64,000 bases of DNA from Mucilaginibacter pineti (GCF_900101875.1 NZ_FNAI01000016.1:1-64000), one strand, 5' to 3'. Shown: positions 26,411-35,970, counted from the first letter of the stretch. The notes: generated by a model not told the origin, from the letters alone. Translations and numbers: made by a program.

Positions 26411-27132
26411 TGAAAACAATAATCTTATTTTTATTTTCGATAAGTACGTTAGCTGCATGTACAAAAAAAAGTGAACCCATGCCGGAAAATCCCTATACCC
26501 CACCGCCAGTTGTAACCGTACCTATAAGCGATACCTTAAGTTACCTTGCCCTTGGCGACTCGTATACTATAGGCCAGTCGGTTTCTGCAAAGGAGTCGTT
26601 CCCTTACCAGCTTACCACCCAGGTACCGGGAAAACTGATCACTACGCCTTATATTATCGCCGTAACGGGATGGACTACCGACAACCTAATATATGCTATT
26701 AACCAGGATACCAATGTAAAAGGCAAAACCTACGATATTGTAACCCTACTTATAGGCGTAAACGACCAATACCAGGGCATGACACAGGCTAACTACCGTA
26801 TAAAATTCGTTCAGCTGTTAAACACGGCTATCCAGTTTGCGGGGGGCAATAAAAACCATGTTTTTGTTTTGTCGATCCCCGATTACGGTGTAACACCATT
26901 TGCAAATGGCAATGATTCAAAAATAGGCCCGGAGATAGATCAATTTAACACCATAAATCACGAGGAAACTGCCAAGGCAAATGTTAACTACGTTGACATC
27001 ACGCCTATATCAAAACAGGCAGCCAATGACCTTTCACTTGTAGCAGGTGATGGCCTGCATCCATCAGCAAAAATGTACAAGCTGTGGGTAGATAAGCTTG
27101 CACCCGAAGTTTACCGGGAATTTAAAAAGTAG
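26407..27132 (+). CDS. SGNH/GDSL hydrolase family lipoprotein
   Basis: A 241-residue esterase-like protein. The start is ATG 26407 or ATG 26410, overlapping the lipB stop. A lipobox LAAC marks it as a lipoprotein. The hydrolase blocks are visible: block I LALGDSYTIG with the nucleophile Ser, block III IGVNDQYQG with Asn, and block V GDGLHPSAKMY with Asp and His. The substrate is not apparent; related proteins are esterases or lipases of the envelope. It is the last gene of the operon before a hairpin element at 27141. Confidence 0.85.
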   Translation: MMKTIILFLFSISTLAACTKKSEPMPENPYTPPPVVTVPISDTLSYLALGDSYTIGQSVSAKESFPYQLTTQVPGKLITTPYIIAVTGWTTDNLIYAINQDTNVKGKTYDIVTLLIGVNDQYQGMTQANYRIKFVQLLNTAIQFAGGNKNHVFVLSIPDYGVTPFANGNDSKIGPEIDQFNTINHEETAKANVNYVDITPISKQAANDLSLVAGDGLHPSAKMYKLWVDKLAPEVYREFKK

Positions 27133-27140
27133 AGATTCAT

Positions 27141-27224
27141 GTAGAGACGCATAATTGCGTCTCCCACTATATTGAGCAGCTAACGTACGATTTGCATGCG
27201 GGAGACGCAATTATGCGTCTCTAC
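27141..27224. repeat. Inverted-repeat element, GTAGAGACGCATAATTGCGTC type
   Basis: Perfect 25-base inverted arms (27141-27165 and 27200-27224). Each arm is itself self-complementary (GAGACGCA-TAAT-TGCGTCTC), so either one long or two short hairpins can form. It separates the convergent SGNH hydrolase and serine dehydratase genes and could also terminate transcription. Confidence 0.82.
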
Positions 27225-27243
27225 AATAAAAATATATTTTGTA

Positions 27244-28671
27244 TTAACACTCCGGCAAACTTATCGGGATATTTATTGCTAATCCACCGTCCGAAGTTTC
27301 CTTGTATTTTGAGTTCATATCCAGTGCAGTTTGCCACATGGTTTTTACTACGGCATCAAGGCTTACCTTTGCTTTTTCGGGATTGCTTTGCAATGCTAAT
27401 TGCGATGCGGTTATGGCTTTTATAGCACCCATTGTATTACGCTCTATACATGGGATCTGCACAAGGCCACCAATTGGGTCGCAGGTGAGGCCAAGGTGAT
27501 GCTCCATTGCAATTTCGGCAGCCATTAACACCTGTCGTTGCGTACCACCCAAACATTCGGTTAATGCCGCCGCCGCCATAGCTGATGACACACCGATCTC
27601 GGCCTGACAGCCCCCCATTGCCGCAGATATGGTTGCACCTTTTTTAAATATACTCCCTATTTCAGACGCGGTAAATAAAAACTGGATGATCTTTTCATCG
27701 CTGTTTCCATCGCAAAAAGCAATATAGTATTGCAATACGGCTGGTATAACGCCGGCTGCACCGTTAGTAGGCGCAGTAACTACCCTGCCAAAAGAGGCGT
27801 TTTCCTCGTTTACAGCCAAAGCAAAACAGCTTACCCAATCCAGGATATTTTTAAATCCTTCGCCGGTTTCCCTGATGGCGGTAACCCACTCTTCATAGTT
27901 GGAGTAGCCGCGGTTACCGACTAATTTACTATTAAGCTTAAAAGCACGACGGGCAACATTTAAACCACCGGGTAACTGACCTGTGGTATGGCATCCGCGG
28001 TAGATACATTCTTTTATAGCCTTAAAAATATTTAATACTCCTTGTTTGGTTTCTTGTTCGCTGCGCCAGGCCAGTTCATTTTCCATTACAACCTCAGATA
28101 TTCTGAGACCTGTTTTTATACACCAGTGCAGCAGATCGGCAGCAGTGTCTATCGGAAACGGAAGATCAACCTCATTCTTTGATTGCGATGAAGCACCCTC
28201 CTTTACCACAAAGCCACCGCCTATGGAATAATAAGTTTCTGACATGGCCTTCCCGTTGCTCAAAAATGCCTGGAAGGTTACAGCATTGGGATGAAAAGGC
28301 AAACTCTCGTTAAATAAAAACAGCAGATCATCTACAACAGAAAATTCAATAGCTGTAGTGCCGGCAAGTATAAGTTTATGCGAGTTAGTGATGTCGGCTA
28401 TTTTGGGGGTGATCTGGTCGACCTCAAAAGTTACGGGATCATCGCCGCTAAGGCCTAAGAGAATGGCAATATCGGTACCATGCCCCCTACCCGTTTTTGC
28501 CAGCGAGCCATATAACAATATTTTTACCTGCTGAACCAGTGATAATGCGCCTTGCTGCTCAAGCGAAGCTACAAATTGCTGTGCCGCGCGCCAAGGGCCA
28601 AGCGTATGTGAACTTGATGGCCCTATGCCAATCTTGAACATATCAAATACCGAAATTTGTTCTCTCTGCAT
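27244..28671 (-). CDS. L-serine ammonia-lyase (single-chain, iron-sulfur type)
   Basis: Converts L-serine to pyruvate and ammonia using a [4Fe-4S] cluster. The start at 28671 (MQREQISVFDMFKIGIGPSS) matches the family; the longer frame adds 41 hydrophobic codons that overlap the divergent gene's promoter area. The 475 residues unite the beta domain (SISVFDMFKIGIGPSSSHTLG-like start) and alpha domain with cluster Cys residues in GGCQAEIGVSSAMAAAALTE, LTCDPIGGLVQIPC and nearby. A -7-like TAATTTTG lies just upstream. Confidence 0.92.
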   Translation of the reverse strand: MQREQISVFDMFKIGIGPSSSHTLGPWRAAQQFVASLEQQGALSLVQQVKILLYGSLAKTGRGHGTDIAILLGLSGDDPVTFEVDQITPKIADITNSHKLILAGTTAIEFSVVDDLLFLFNESLPFHPNAVTFQAFLSNGKAMSETYYSIGGGFVVKEGASSQSKNEVDLPFPIDTAADLLHWCIKTGLRISEVVMENELAWRSEQETKQGVLNIFKAIKECIYRGCHTTGQLPGGLNVARRAFKLNSKLVGNRGYSNYEEWVTAIRETGEGFKNILDWVSCFALAVNEENASFGRVVTAPTNGAAGVIPAVLQYYIAFCDGNSDEKIIQFLFTASEIGSIFKKGATISAAMGGCQAEIGVSSAMAAAALTECLGGTQRQVLMAAEIAMEHHLGLTCDPIGGLVQIPCIERNTMGAIKAITASQLALQSNPEKAKVSLDAVVKTMWQTALDMNSKYKETSDGGLAINIPISLPEC

Positions 28672-28765
28672 CAGTTCAAAATTATAAATAAAAACCATTA
28701 CGGCCGATAATAATATGCTGCTTATTAAACTTTTCAAAGTAAAATTTATACTTTGGTTATCGTTT

Positions 28766-29098
28766 ATGAACTGGCTGCAAAACCACCTGATCACCTGTCC
28801 TTTTAAATACCTTACCGGTGTTGACTGCCCGGGCTGTGGCTTTCAGCGATCTGTGTTGGCACTCCTGCAAGGTAATCTTCAAAAAAGTTTTGCTTTATAC
28901 CCCCCAACAATTCCGGTACTCTTATTTCTTACTAACAGCATATTTAGTCAGTACCTTAAGCTGGACACACCCAAATTCCCACTAAAAACCGTTCTGCTGA
29001 TCCTGACGGGCAGTGTGGTATTGGGCAACTATTGCTTTAAAATATGGATCCTTTACGCGCACTATAATGCATCGGCCGAGGCCACGATATGGGTGTAA
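28766..29098 (+). CDS. DUF2752 domain-containing membrane protein
   Basis: A small protein of 110 residues (if started at 28766; an in-frame ATG at 28715 would add 17). The family signature TCPFKYLTGVDCPGCGFQRS with its paired Cys is at the N-terminus, followed by two hydrophobic segments. Function is unknown. Its 3' end overlaps by 37 bases the 3' end of the convergent RDD gene, which is unusual for two apparently real genes. Confidence 0.8.
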   Translation: MNWLQNHLITCPFKYLTGVDCPGCGFQRSVLALLQGNLQKSFALYPPTIPVLLFLTNSIFSQYLKLDTPKFPLKTVLLILTGSVVLGNYCFKIWILYAHYNASAEATIWV

Positions 29099-29790
29099 TC
29101 TTTAATAACCACCTCTAAAAAATACATATCATTCATTTGTGCAGGCAGGGAAATTTGCAGATGCTCTTTAATACGCTCGGCCATGTTATGTACTATTACG
29201 TAGTTGAGTGTTTTACGGTAATTGTGTAATACATCTGCAATAAGATAAATATCCTTATCAGTTAATTGAGCCACTTCTTTAAAAACCGGCACATATGAAT
29301 CATCCGAAGGTATAAATACTAACTTGTTCATCTGTGTGCGCGCGTGCGTGCGCACCATGGCAGTACCCGCGGCTATATCACCTATGCGCTGACCATTATC
29401 GGTAACAATTGCAGATACCAGCGCACCCAGGTAGGCTGTTAAAGGAAAATCAACCAGCCTTAATGTCCATCGTAATAAATACTGACTAAGTGTAGGCCGG
29501 TTACCGTTAAGGCTTATCACCTTAATTTTCATGATGCGTTTACCCACACTTTGCCCGTTTAAAAGCATTTCGCAGGCAAGGTCATAAAAAGCAAATATGA
29601 TCAGTACAATAATAAAATATATACTCACAACCTCTCTTAATGGACCACTCACGCTCAAAATACTGCCCACTATTGCAAGCGCAACAAATATGGCATAATC
29701 AATTGCCAGGGCAAGAATACGCTCACCTATGCCGGCAATTTCATAATCAATATCAATATTTTGGGCAGTAGTAACCTTTATAGTTTGCAT
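29062..29790 (-). CDS. RDD family membrane protein
   Basis: A 242-residue membrane protein. The RDD domain occupies residues 8-150: IAGIGERILALAIDYAIFV carries the Arg-Asp pair, and three membrane segments follow with the LNGQSVGKRIMKIKV block. The last 90 residues are soluble. RDD genes often sit beside SpoIIM, MoxR and DUF58 genes, as here, where the rest of the cluster is transcribed divergently. A perfect -7 box TATCTTTG (29796-29803, minus) lies five bases before its start. The molecular role is unknown. Confidence 0.86.
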   Translation of the reverse strand: MQTIKVTTAQNIDIDYEIAGIGERILALAIDYAIFVALAIVGSILSVSGPLREVVSIYFIIVLIIFAFYDLACEMLLNGQSVGKRIMKIKVISLNGNRPTLSQYLLRWTLRLVDFPLTAYLGALVSAIVTDNGQRIGDIAAGTAMVRTHARTQMNKLVFIPSDDSYVPVFKEVAQLTDKDIYLIADVLHNYRKTLNYVIVHNMAERIKEHLQISLPAQMNDMYFLEVVIKDYTHIVASADAL

Positions 29791-29795
29791 CTTAA

Positions 29796-29803
29796 CAAAG
29801 ATA
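29796..29803 (-). promoter_or_regulatory. -7 box for the RDD gene
   Basis: Read on the minus strand this is TATCTTTG, identical to the bamD box, only five bases upstream of the ATG. No good -33 box is seen at 19-21 bases, so this is a weaker call. Confidence 0.35.
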
Positions 29804-29880
29804 TATTTGTTATTTAAAAATATGATTGCATATTAAAGTTTTGTGAGTATTTTAAACAAAAAAATAACCGTCTAAAAAAA

Positions 29881-30840
29881 ATGCGCGAAGCCCTGTTTAT
29901 TAAGCAAAGTACAAAAAAATGGAAGGAGTATGAGCATAACAAAACAAACGACCCAGATGAGCTTGCTTCGGCATTTATTGCTATAACTGATGATTTGGCT
30001 TACGCTAAAACATTTTATCCAAACTCAAACACAACAAAATATCTAAACGGACTTGCAGCCGGGTTCCATCAATCAATTTATAAAAACAAAAAAGAGAAAA
30101 CCAATCGCATTGTAGGCTTTTGGCGGTACGAACTGCCGCTGATATTTTATACCTATCGTAAGCAGTTACTTTACTCGTTCGTATTTTTTATAATATTTAC
30201 CATGATGGGCGTACTATCAGCAAAGTACGATACCAATTTTGTAAAACTGATAATGGGCGATGATTATGTAAACATGACCAACGCTAACATTGCCAAAGGC
30301 GACCCATTTGGCGTGTATAAGCAAGGCTCGTCTATACTAATGTTTATACAAATAGCTGCCAATAACGTTAAGGTGGCCATTATATTTTTTGTTTTGGGCA
30401 TTTTATTTTCAGTAGGTTCGCTATATGTGAGTTTAAAAAACGGCATTATGATGGGTTCATTCCAATACTACTTTTTTAGTAAAGGTTTGGGCCTGCAATC
30501 TGTACTGGTAATATGGATTCATGGCACTTTAGAAATTTCATCATTTATTATTGCAGGCGCGGCAGGGTTGATCCTGGGCAACAGTTTACTTTTTCCTAAA
30601 ACCTATACACGATTGATATCTGTACAAAAAGGTGCTAAAATTGGCTTAAAAATAACTATCGGCATCATTCCCATAATTTTAACAGCGGCCTTTTTTGAGA
30701 GTTTTGTAACCAGGCACACCGAAATGCCTGTTTGGCTAAGTACCGCCATCCTCACAGCTTCGTTACTATTTATGGTATGGTACGTTATCCTATACCCTCA
30801 ATTATTAAACAAAAAACTAAACTATAATCCAATAAATTAA
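29881..30840 (+). CDS. SpoIIM/DUF95 family membrane protein
   Basis: A 319-residue integral membrane protein of the stage II sporulation protein M family. This organism does not sporulate, and such genes are common outside Firmicutes in RDD/MoxR clusters. The soluble N-terminal about 95 residues contain WKEYEHNK-type charged helix, then membrane segments run through about 105-310, with the family block SLKNGIMMGSFQYYFF and HGTLEISSFIIAGAAGL. It begins the plus-strand operon of six genes, each very close to or overlapping the next. Confidence 0.83.
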   Translation: MREALFIKQSTKKWKEYEHNKTNDPDELASAFIAITDDLAYAKTFYPNSNTTKYLNGLAAGFHQSIYKNKKEKTNRIVGFWRYELPLIFYTYRKQLLYSFVFFIIFTMMGVLSAKYDTNFVKLIMGDDYVNMTNANIAKGDPFGVYKQGSSILMFIQIAANNVKVAIIFFVLGILFSVGSLYVSLKNGIMMGSFQYYFFSKGLGLQSVLVIWIHGTLEISSFIIAGAAGLILGNSLLFPKTYTRLISVQKGAKIGLKITIGIIPIILTAAFFESFVTRHTEMPVWLSTAILTASLLFMVWYVILYPQLLNKKLNYNPIN

Positions 30841-31725
30841 ATGAAACAACAACTTGAACTAAGACGCATACGTGATTTTGGTGAAATTATAAATGATACG
30901 TTTACTTTTTTAAAGGAAAACTTTAAACCCCTGTTTAAGGCCCTGTTTATCGTTTGCGGTGTTTTTATACTTGCGGGAGGTGCAACTACAGCGCTTACCA
31001 TGTTAGGTAAAATTGGCATAGGTAATGCAAAAATGAATCCAGGCACTTATGGCAATAAAACGCAGATTTATAGCTTTTTTATAATGGCAATGATAAATGC
31101 TGTTATACTGGCATTTGCGCAATTCAGCATATACCTGGTTACGCTTTGCTACATCTCTGTTTACCTGGAAAAAAAGGGCGGAACGCCAACTTTTGCTGAG
31201 ATCTGGGGATATTATAAATACTACTTTTTACGTATTCTGGGGGGTGGTATATTAATTTTCCTGCTATTTATGTTTGGGCTTTTATTATGCGTTATCCCAG
31301 GCTTATACCTTATGCCGCCGCTTTACCTAATATTTCCCATTATTGTAATGGAAAACACATCTTTTGGTTATGGCTTTAACAAAAGTTTTTCGATTATAAA
31401 GGGTAACTGGTGGATGGTTTTTGGGTTGATAATTGTAATGGGTATAATTGTTAGTGTTTTAGGCGCTTTAGTAAGTGTACCATTACAGTTAATAACAACA
31501 GCTCAATCGTTTTTATCACTTAAAGGCTTAACTACGCCTGTTGTTATTGTCTTTAGCGTTTTGCAAAATGTTATAATGCTTACCTATACCCTGCCTGCAA
31601 TAGCATTAACTATGTGCTACTTTAGCCTTTCGGAGCAAAAAGACGGCACAGGTATATTAAACCGGATTGACATGTTTGGAAAAAAACCGGATACCCAAAC
31701 CGATCTGCCTTCCGAACAATACTAA
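30841..31725 (+). CDS. Hypothetical multi-pass membrane protein of the MoxR cluster
   Basis: A 294-residue protein that starts immediately after the SpoIIM gene stop. The N-terminus (LRRIRDFGEIINDTFTFLKE) and about six hydrophobic segments resemble the glycerophosphodiester phosphodiesterase membrane-domain/DUF4013-type proteins often found in such clusters. No catalytic domain is present. It probably works in the membrane with its cluster partners. I cannot name a function. Confidence 0.72.
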   Translation: MKQQLELRRIRDFGEIINDTFTFLKENFKPLFKALFIVCGVFILAGGATTALTMLGKIGIGNAKMNPGTYGNKTQIYSFFIMAMINAVILAFAQFSIYLVTLCYISVYLEKKGGTPTFAEIWGYYKYYFLRILGGGILIFLLFMFGLLLCVIPGLYLMPPLYLIFPIIVMENTSFGYGFNKSFSIIKGNWWMVFGLIIVMGIIVSVLGALVSVPLQLITTAQSFLSLKGLTTPVVIVFSVLQNVIMLTYTLPAIALTMCYFSLSEQKDGTGILNRIDMFGKKPDTQTDLPSEQY

Positions 31726-31729
31726 GCCC

Positions 31730-32455
31730 ATGTTAAAACAGCTCTTCGCTTTTCTGTTGGTTATATACTGCTTTCTTTTGTGCGATACCGCATTTGCTGC
31801 TGTAAAAAAAACACCTGCCAGGCTGCAAAAAGATAGTTCGACCGTGGTGGTAAAAGGCTTTAATGATAAGGCCCTTAATAAATACCATAGCAGCGAAAGC
31901 TTTAACTATGAAGGCCCTGGTTTATCAGAACCATCTGCCTGGGATAGGTTTTGGGCTTGGTTTTGGAATACACTTTTCAGAAAGGTAGGTGGCCCCGTAA
32001 TTGGTAACATTTTAAAATATGGTTTTGTAGCGCTTGCAATAGGCTTGTTGGTATTTATTATATTTAAGCTTACCGGGATGGATGGCATGCGGTTATGGCA
32101 GGGGCAAGTACGTAAAGCAAACCTGGCATATACAGAATCGCTGGAGAACATTCATGAAATAGATTTTGATACCGAATTGGAGAAAGCAATAGCGCTGCAC
32201 AATTACCGCCTTGCCGTACGCTTATTGTACTTAAAATGCCTTAAACAGCTTAATGATGAGGAACTGATACGCTGGCAAATTGATAAAACCAATTCGATTT
32301 ATGTTTATGAGCTTAACGATCCCTCATTAAGGCAGGCTTTCTTATTGCTTACCCGCCAGTTTGAATATGTGTGGTACGGCGGTTTTACTGTTGATGGCGA
32401 CGCATTTAAAAGTATTAACCAGTTGTTTCAAAACTTTAAAAAGCAACTGGCATGA
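31730..32455 (+). CDS. DUF4129 domain-containing protein
   Basis: The start at 31730 (MLKQLFAFLLVIYCFLL) gives a signal peptide and avoids overlap with the upstream gene. Of the 241 residues, a single membrane segment lies at about 103-125, and the C-terminal about 100 residues hold the DUF4129 domain (LHNYRLAVRLLYLKCLKQLN and TRQFEYVWYGG). DUF4129 proteins accompany MoxR/DUF58 genes and transglutaminase-like proteins. It overlaps the next gene by four bases. Confidence 0.82.
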   Translation: MLKQLFAFLLVIYCFLLCDTAFAAVKKTPARLQKDSSTVVVKGFNDKALNKYHSSESFNYEGPGLSEPSAWDRFWAWFWNTLFRKVGGPVIGNILKYGFVALAIGLLVFIIFKLTGMDGMRLWQGQVRKANLAYTESLENIHEIDFDTELEKAIALHNYRLAVRLLYLKCLKQLNDEELIRWQIDKTNSIYVYELNDPSLRQAFLLLTRQFEYVWYGGFTVDGDAFKSINQLFQNFKKQLA

Positions 32456-33630
32456 AAGACCTGAAAATATATATCATAGCAATAACTGCGTTGCTTACAC
32501 TTTACATAATTGCTAATTTAAATCAGCCCAAGCCTGTAAACTGGGCAGAAACCTATATTAACAACGACAAGATCCCTTACGGTACATTTATAGTTTATAA
32601 CAGGTTGAAAGATTTGTTTCCCAACGCTGTTATATCTCCCCGGCGTCAGCCGGCATATAACGTACTCACCAATGATTCGGTTAAACTGGCCTCTTATATT
32701 ATCATTTGCGGCAGTATTGATATTACAAAGGTGGATTACGAACAGCTTACAAAACACATAGCAAGAGGTAACGACGTATTTATAGCTGCAAACCGTTTTG
32801 GCAGCCTGATAGAGAAAAAACTACATGTAAGCACTAACATCAACTTCAGTGTAAAGGACGAAAATATTGCCGTTAAATTCGTTAATCCTACATTAGATAC
32901 TACCAAAACCTATCTCGTTGATAGAGGCGCCGGCAATTATTATTTTAGTGAGCTTGATACTTTAAAGGCTACTGTGTTGGGCAGCAATGCCCATAATAAA
33001 GCTAATTATATTAAATATCGTTTTGGGAAAGGTAATTTATACCTCCTGACCAATCCTAAAATGTTCAGTAATTACAGCATGCTTAAGTCCCAAGGCGCCG
33101 CCTATGCCGCAACCGCACTGTCGTACTTAAAACCTGCGAAACAATTAATATGGGACGAGTATTATACGCGGGGAACTGGCGGTAATGAATCACCAATGCG
33201 GGTATTTTTGAGTAACCCACAGTTGAGCAGCGCTTATTATATAGCCCTGTTTGGCTTGCTTATTTTTGTGGTGTATGAAATAAAGCGCCGCCAGCGCATT
33301 ATTCCTGTTTTGGAAATGCCAACAAACTCTACCCTCGATTTTGTAACCGTGGTTGGTCAGGTTTACTACGAAAAACGTAATAACAGTAACATCGCTCTTA
33401 AAAAGACAGCCTATTTTCTTGAGCACCTGCGCGACCACTATAAATTAAAAACAAGCAGGCTGGATGATGATTTTACACAACTGCTGGCAAAAAAAACCGG
33501 CATTGATCAACTACTGGCCAGCAATATAGTGAGTGCCTGCATAGTTGTAACAGCCCACGTACACATTACAGACCAGGAGCTGCTGAAACTTAATTATCTT
33601 ATTGAACAATTTTATATACAATCCAGGTAA
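32452..33630 (+). CDS. DUF4350 domain-containing protein
   Basis: A 392-residue protein with an N-terminal membrane anchor (about 5-22), an extracytoplasmic domain with the DUF4350 hallmark around PVNWAETYINNDKIPYGTFI and the later RFGKGNLYLLTNP, and a second membrane segment at about 258-278 before a cytoplasmic helical tail. It overlaps the DUF4129 gene by ATGA and is followed immediately by the MoxR ATPase gene. Role unknown beyond its place in the cluster. Confidence 0.82.
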   Translation: MKDLKIYIIAITALLTLYIIANLNQPKPVNWAETYINNDKIPYGTFIVYNRLKDLFPNAVISPRRQPAYNVLTNDSVKLASYIIICGSIDITKVDYEQLTKHIARGNDVFIAANRFGSLIEKKLHVSTNINFSVKDENIAVKFVNPTLDTTKTYLVDRGAGNYYFSELDTLKATVLGSNAHNKANYIKYRFGKGNLYLLTNPKMFSNYSMLKSQGAAYAATALSYLKPAKQLIWDEYYTRGTGGNESPMRVFLSNPQLSSAYYIALFGLLIFVVYEIKRRQRIIPVLEMPTNSTLDFVTVVGQVYYEKRNNSNIALKKTAYFLEHLRDHYKLKTSRLDDDFTQLLAKKTGIDQLLASNIVSACIVVTAHVHITDQELLKLNYLIEQFYIQSR

Positions 33631-33631
33631 T

Positions 33632-34609
33632 ATGGAAAACGAATTTTTTGAACAGCGAACCGATATGAGCAAGCTAAGCAAAGCGGTTGAGCAAATAAAG
33701 GCAACCCTTGCTACCATTATAGTTGGGCAGCATGATTCTATTGATCTGTTGGTTGCCGGTATTCTTGCCGACGGTCACATTTTGATTGAAGGTGTGCCCG
33801 GTGTAGCCAAAACGCTTACCGCCAAACTTATTTCAAAAGCTATCGACGCACAATATTCCCGCATCCAGTTCACACCTGATCTGATGCCTTCGGATATTTT
33901 GGGAACATCTGTTTTTAACCCTAAAAGCACGGAGTTTGAATTTAAGCGGGGACCAATATTCGGCAATATTATCCTGATAGATGAGATCAACCGTGCACCT
34001 GCAAAAACGCAGTCGGCATTGTTTGAGGTAATGGAGGAACGCCAGATAACCATTGATGGCCATAGCTACAAGATGCAGGAGCCATTTACCGTTTTGGCAA
34101 CCCAAAACCCGGTTGAGCAGGAAGGAACTTACCGCTTACCAGAAGCCCAACTTGACAGGTTTTTATTTAAGATAGAGATCAAATACCCTACCCTTGAAGA
34201 AGAAATAGCTATTATCACCCGCCAGCATCAGCAAAAAACAACAGATCAGTTAAGTCACATTCAGCCGGTATTAACAGCGGCGGATATTATTGAGTTGCGC
34301 CAGCAAGTAAAAGCATTACATGTAGAAGCTAAACTTTTAGAGTTTACCGCTAAAATAGTTTTTGAAAGCCGTAACCATAAATCATTGTACCTGGGTGGTT
34401 CGCCGCGCGCATCGTTGGCAATGATCAATGCAGCAAAAGCACTGGCCGCCATCAGCGGGCGCGATTTTGTGACGCCCGAAGATATTATTTATGTAGCAGC
34501 CCCGGTGTTAAGGCACCGTATTATGCTTACGCCCGATAAAGAAATGGAAGGCGTTAGTCCGGATGACGTTATTGCACAAATCATCCAGAAAATTGAAGTA
34601 CCCAGATAA
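33632..34609 (+). CDS. MoxR family AAA+ ATPase
   Basis: The start at 33632 (MENEFFEQRTDMSKL) lies one base after the DUF4350 stop; an earlier ATG overlaps that gene. The 325 residues carry the Walker A motif GVPGVAKT, Walker B IILIDEINR, sensor region ATQNPVEQEGTYRLPEAQLD and the C-terminal lid domain. MoxR ATPases act as chaperones for insertion of metals or assembly of complexes, usually with a von Willebrand A partner, here the adjacent DUF58 protein. Confidence 0.92.
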   Translation: MENEFFEQRTDMSKLSKAVEQIKATLATIIVGQHDSIDLLVAGILADGHILIEGVPGVAKTLTAKLISKAIDAQYSRIQFTPDLMPSDILGTSVFNPKSTEFEFKRGPIFGNIILIDEINRAPAKTQSALFEVMEERQITIDGHSYKMQEPFTVLATQNPVEQEGTYRLPEAQLDRFLFKIEIKYPTLEEEIAIITRQHQQKTTDQLSHIQPVLTAADIIELRQQVKALHVEAKLLEFTAKIVFESRNHKSLYLGGSPRASLAMINAAKALAAISGRDFVTPEDIIYVAAPVLRHRIMLTPDKEMEGVSPDDVIAQIIQKIEVPR

Positions 34610-34618
34610 TACAGCTGC

Positions 34619-35965
34619 GTGAAAAAAATAGTCGGCCTGCTTTACAAAAATCTCTTTTTAACTAACCGCTTTTTTGCCGGACTGACCCTTTGTGTGGTTT
34701 TATTTTTACTGGCGTTCTTTTTCCCCTGGATGGGCATTATCCCAGAATTGGTTTTCTGGACGCTGCTTACGCTTATTTTAATTGACCTCCTTTTACTGTA
34801 TAAAACAGCCAAAGGAGTATTTGCCAAAAGACACGCTCCCGAAAGGCTCAGCAACAGCGACGAGAACGACTTGGGTATTTATATAGAAAACTGGTATTCG
34901 TTTAATATAAACGTGGGTATCATCGATGAGATTCCCTTCCAGTTTCAAAAGCGAGATGTTTGGTTTAAAAGCACTCTTAAGCCGCGCGAACGTAAGCTTA
35001 TAAACTATGTATTGCGCCCCACAAAACGCGGGGAATATGAGTTTGGCAATATCAGGGTATATGTAAAATCGCCATTGGGTTTTATAAGCCGGAGATACAA
35101 TTTTGAGCAGACTGAGATGTTACCGGTATATCCCTCGTTTTTGCAGATGCGTAAGTACGAGTTGATGGCCATATCAAACCGGCTTACGGATATCGGTATA
35201 AAGAAAATGAGGCGGATTGGTCATAGCCTGGAATTTGAGCAGGTGAAAAATTATGTTGCCGGCGATGACTATCGTACCATCAACTGGAAAGCTACCGCAA
35301 GGCAAGGCAACCTCATGGTTAATTCCTATACCGATGAAAAATCGCAGCATGTGTACTGCGTAATTGATAAATCAAGGGCAATGAAAATGCCCTTTGAGGG
35401 ATTGAGCCTCTTAGACTATGCTATAAACGCCAGCCTTGTACTATCAAACGTAGCTTTGCTTAAAGAGGATAAAGCGGGACTGATAACAGTAGCCGAGAAA
35501 ATAGGCGCGGTAATACCTGCCGACAGGCGCCCCACGCAAATGAACAAGATCCTGGAGGTTTTATACAGGGAAAAAACACGCTACCTCGAAACCAATATGG
35601 AGTTGCTTTACAGCACCATTCGTGGTGTTATTAAGCAACGCAGCCTGGTAGTGTTCTTTACAAATTATGAAAGTTTGCCTGCCCTTGAACGTCAGCTGCC
35701 ATTCCTTAAAAGAATAGCCCGATTTCATTTGTTGCTGGTAGTATTCTTCGAAAATACTGAGCTAAAAAAATTAAGTGAACAACCCGCTACCGATGTAGAA
35801 GGCATCTACATAAAAACTATAGCTGAGAAGTTTGCCTACGATAAAAAACTAATAGTTAAGGAACTTACCAAGTATGGTATTCAATCTATCTTAACATCTC
35901 CGCAAAACCTTACTATTAACACCATTAACAGATACCTGGAAATTAAAGCCCGGCAAAAGATATAG
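34619..35965 (+). CDS. DUF58 domain-containing protein
   Basis: A 448-residue protein starting at GTG, nine bases after the MoxR gene. Two membrane segments lie in residues 15-55, a beta-rich region follows, and the DUF58 signature appears as NYVAGDDYRTINWKATARQG. The C-terminal part resembles a von Willebrand A fold (VYCVIDKSRAMKMPFEGLSL), with a MIDAS-like Asp-x-Ser start. It is the likely partner of the MoxR ATPase and the last gene in the operon. Confidence 0.87.
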   Translation: MKKIVGLLYKNLFLTNRFFAGLTLCVVLFLLAFFFPWMGIIPELVFWTLLTLILIDLLLLYKTAKGVFAKRHAPERLSNSDENDLGIYIENWYSFNINVGIIDEIPFQFQKRDVWFKSTLKPRERKLINYVLRPTKRGEYEFGNIRVYVKSPLGFISRRYNFEQTEMLPVYPSFLQMRKYELMAISNRLTDIGIKKMRRIGHSLEFEQVKNYVAGDDYRTINWKATARQGNLMVNSYTDEKSQHVYCVIDKSRAMKMPFEGLSLLDYAINASLVLSNVALLKEDKAGLITVAEKIGAVIPADRRPTQMNKILEVLYREKTRYLETNMELLYSTIRGVIKQRSLVVFFTNYESLPALERQLPFLKRIARFHLLLVVFFENTELKKLSEQPATDVEGIYIKTIAEKFAYDKKLIVKELTKYGIQSILTSPQNLTINTINRYLEIKARQKI

Positions 35966-35970
35966 GGTTA

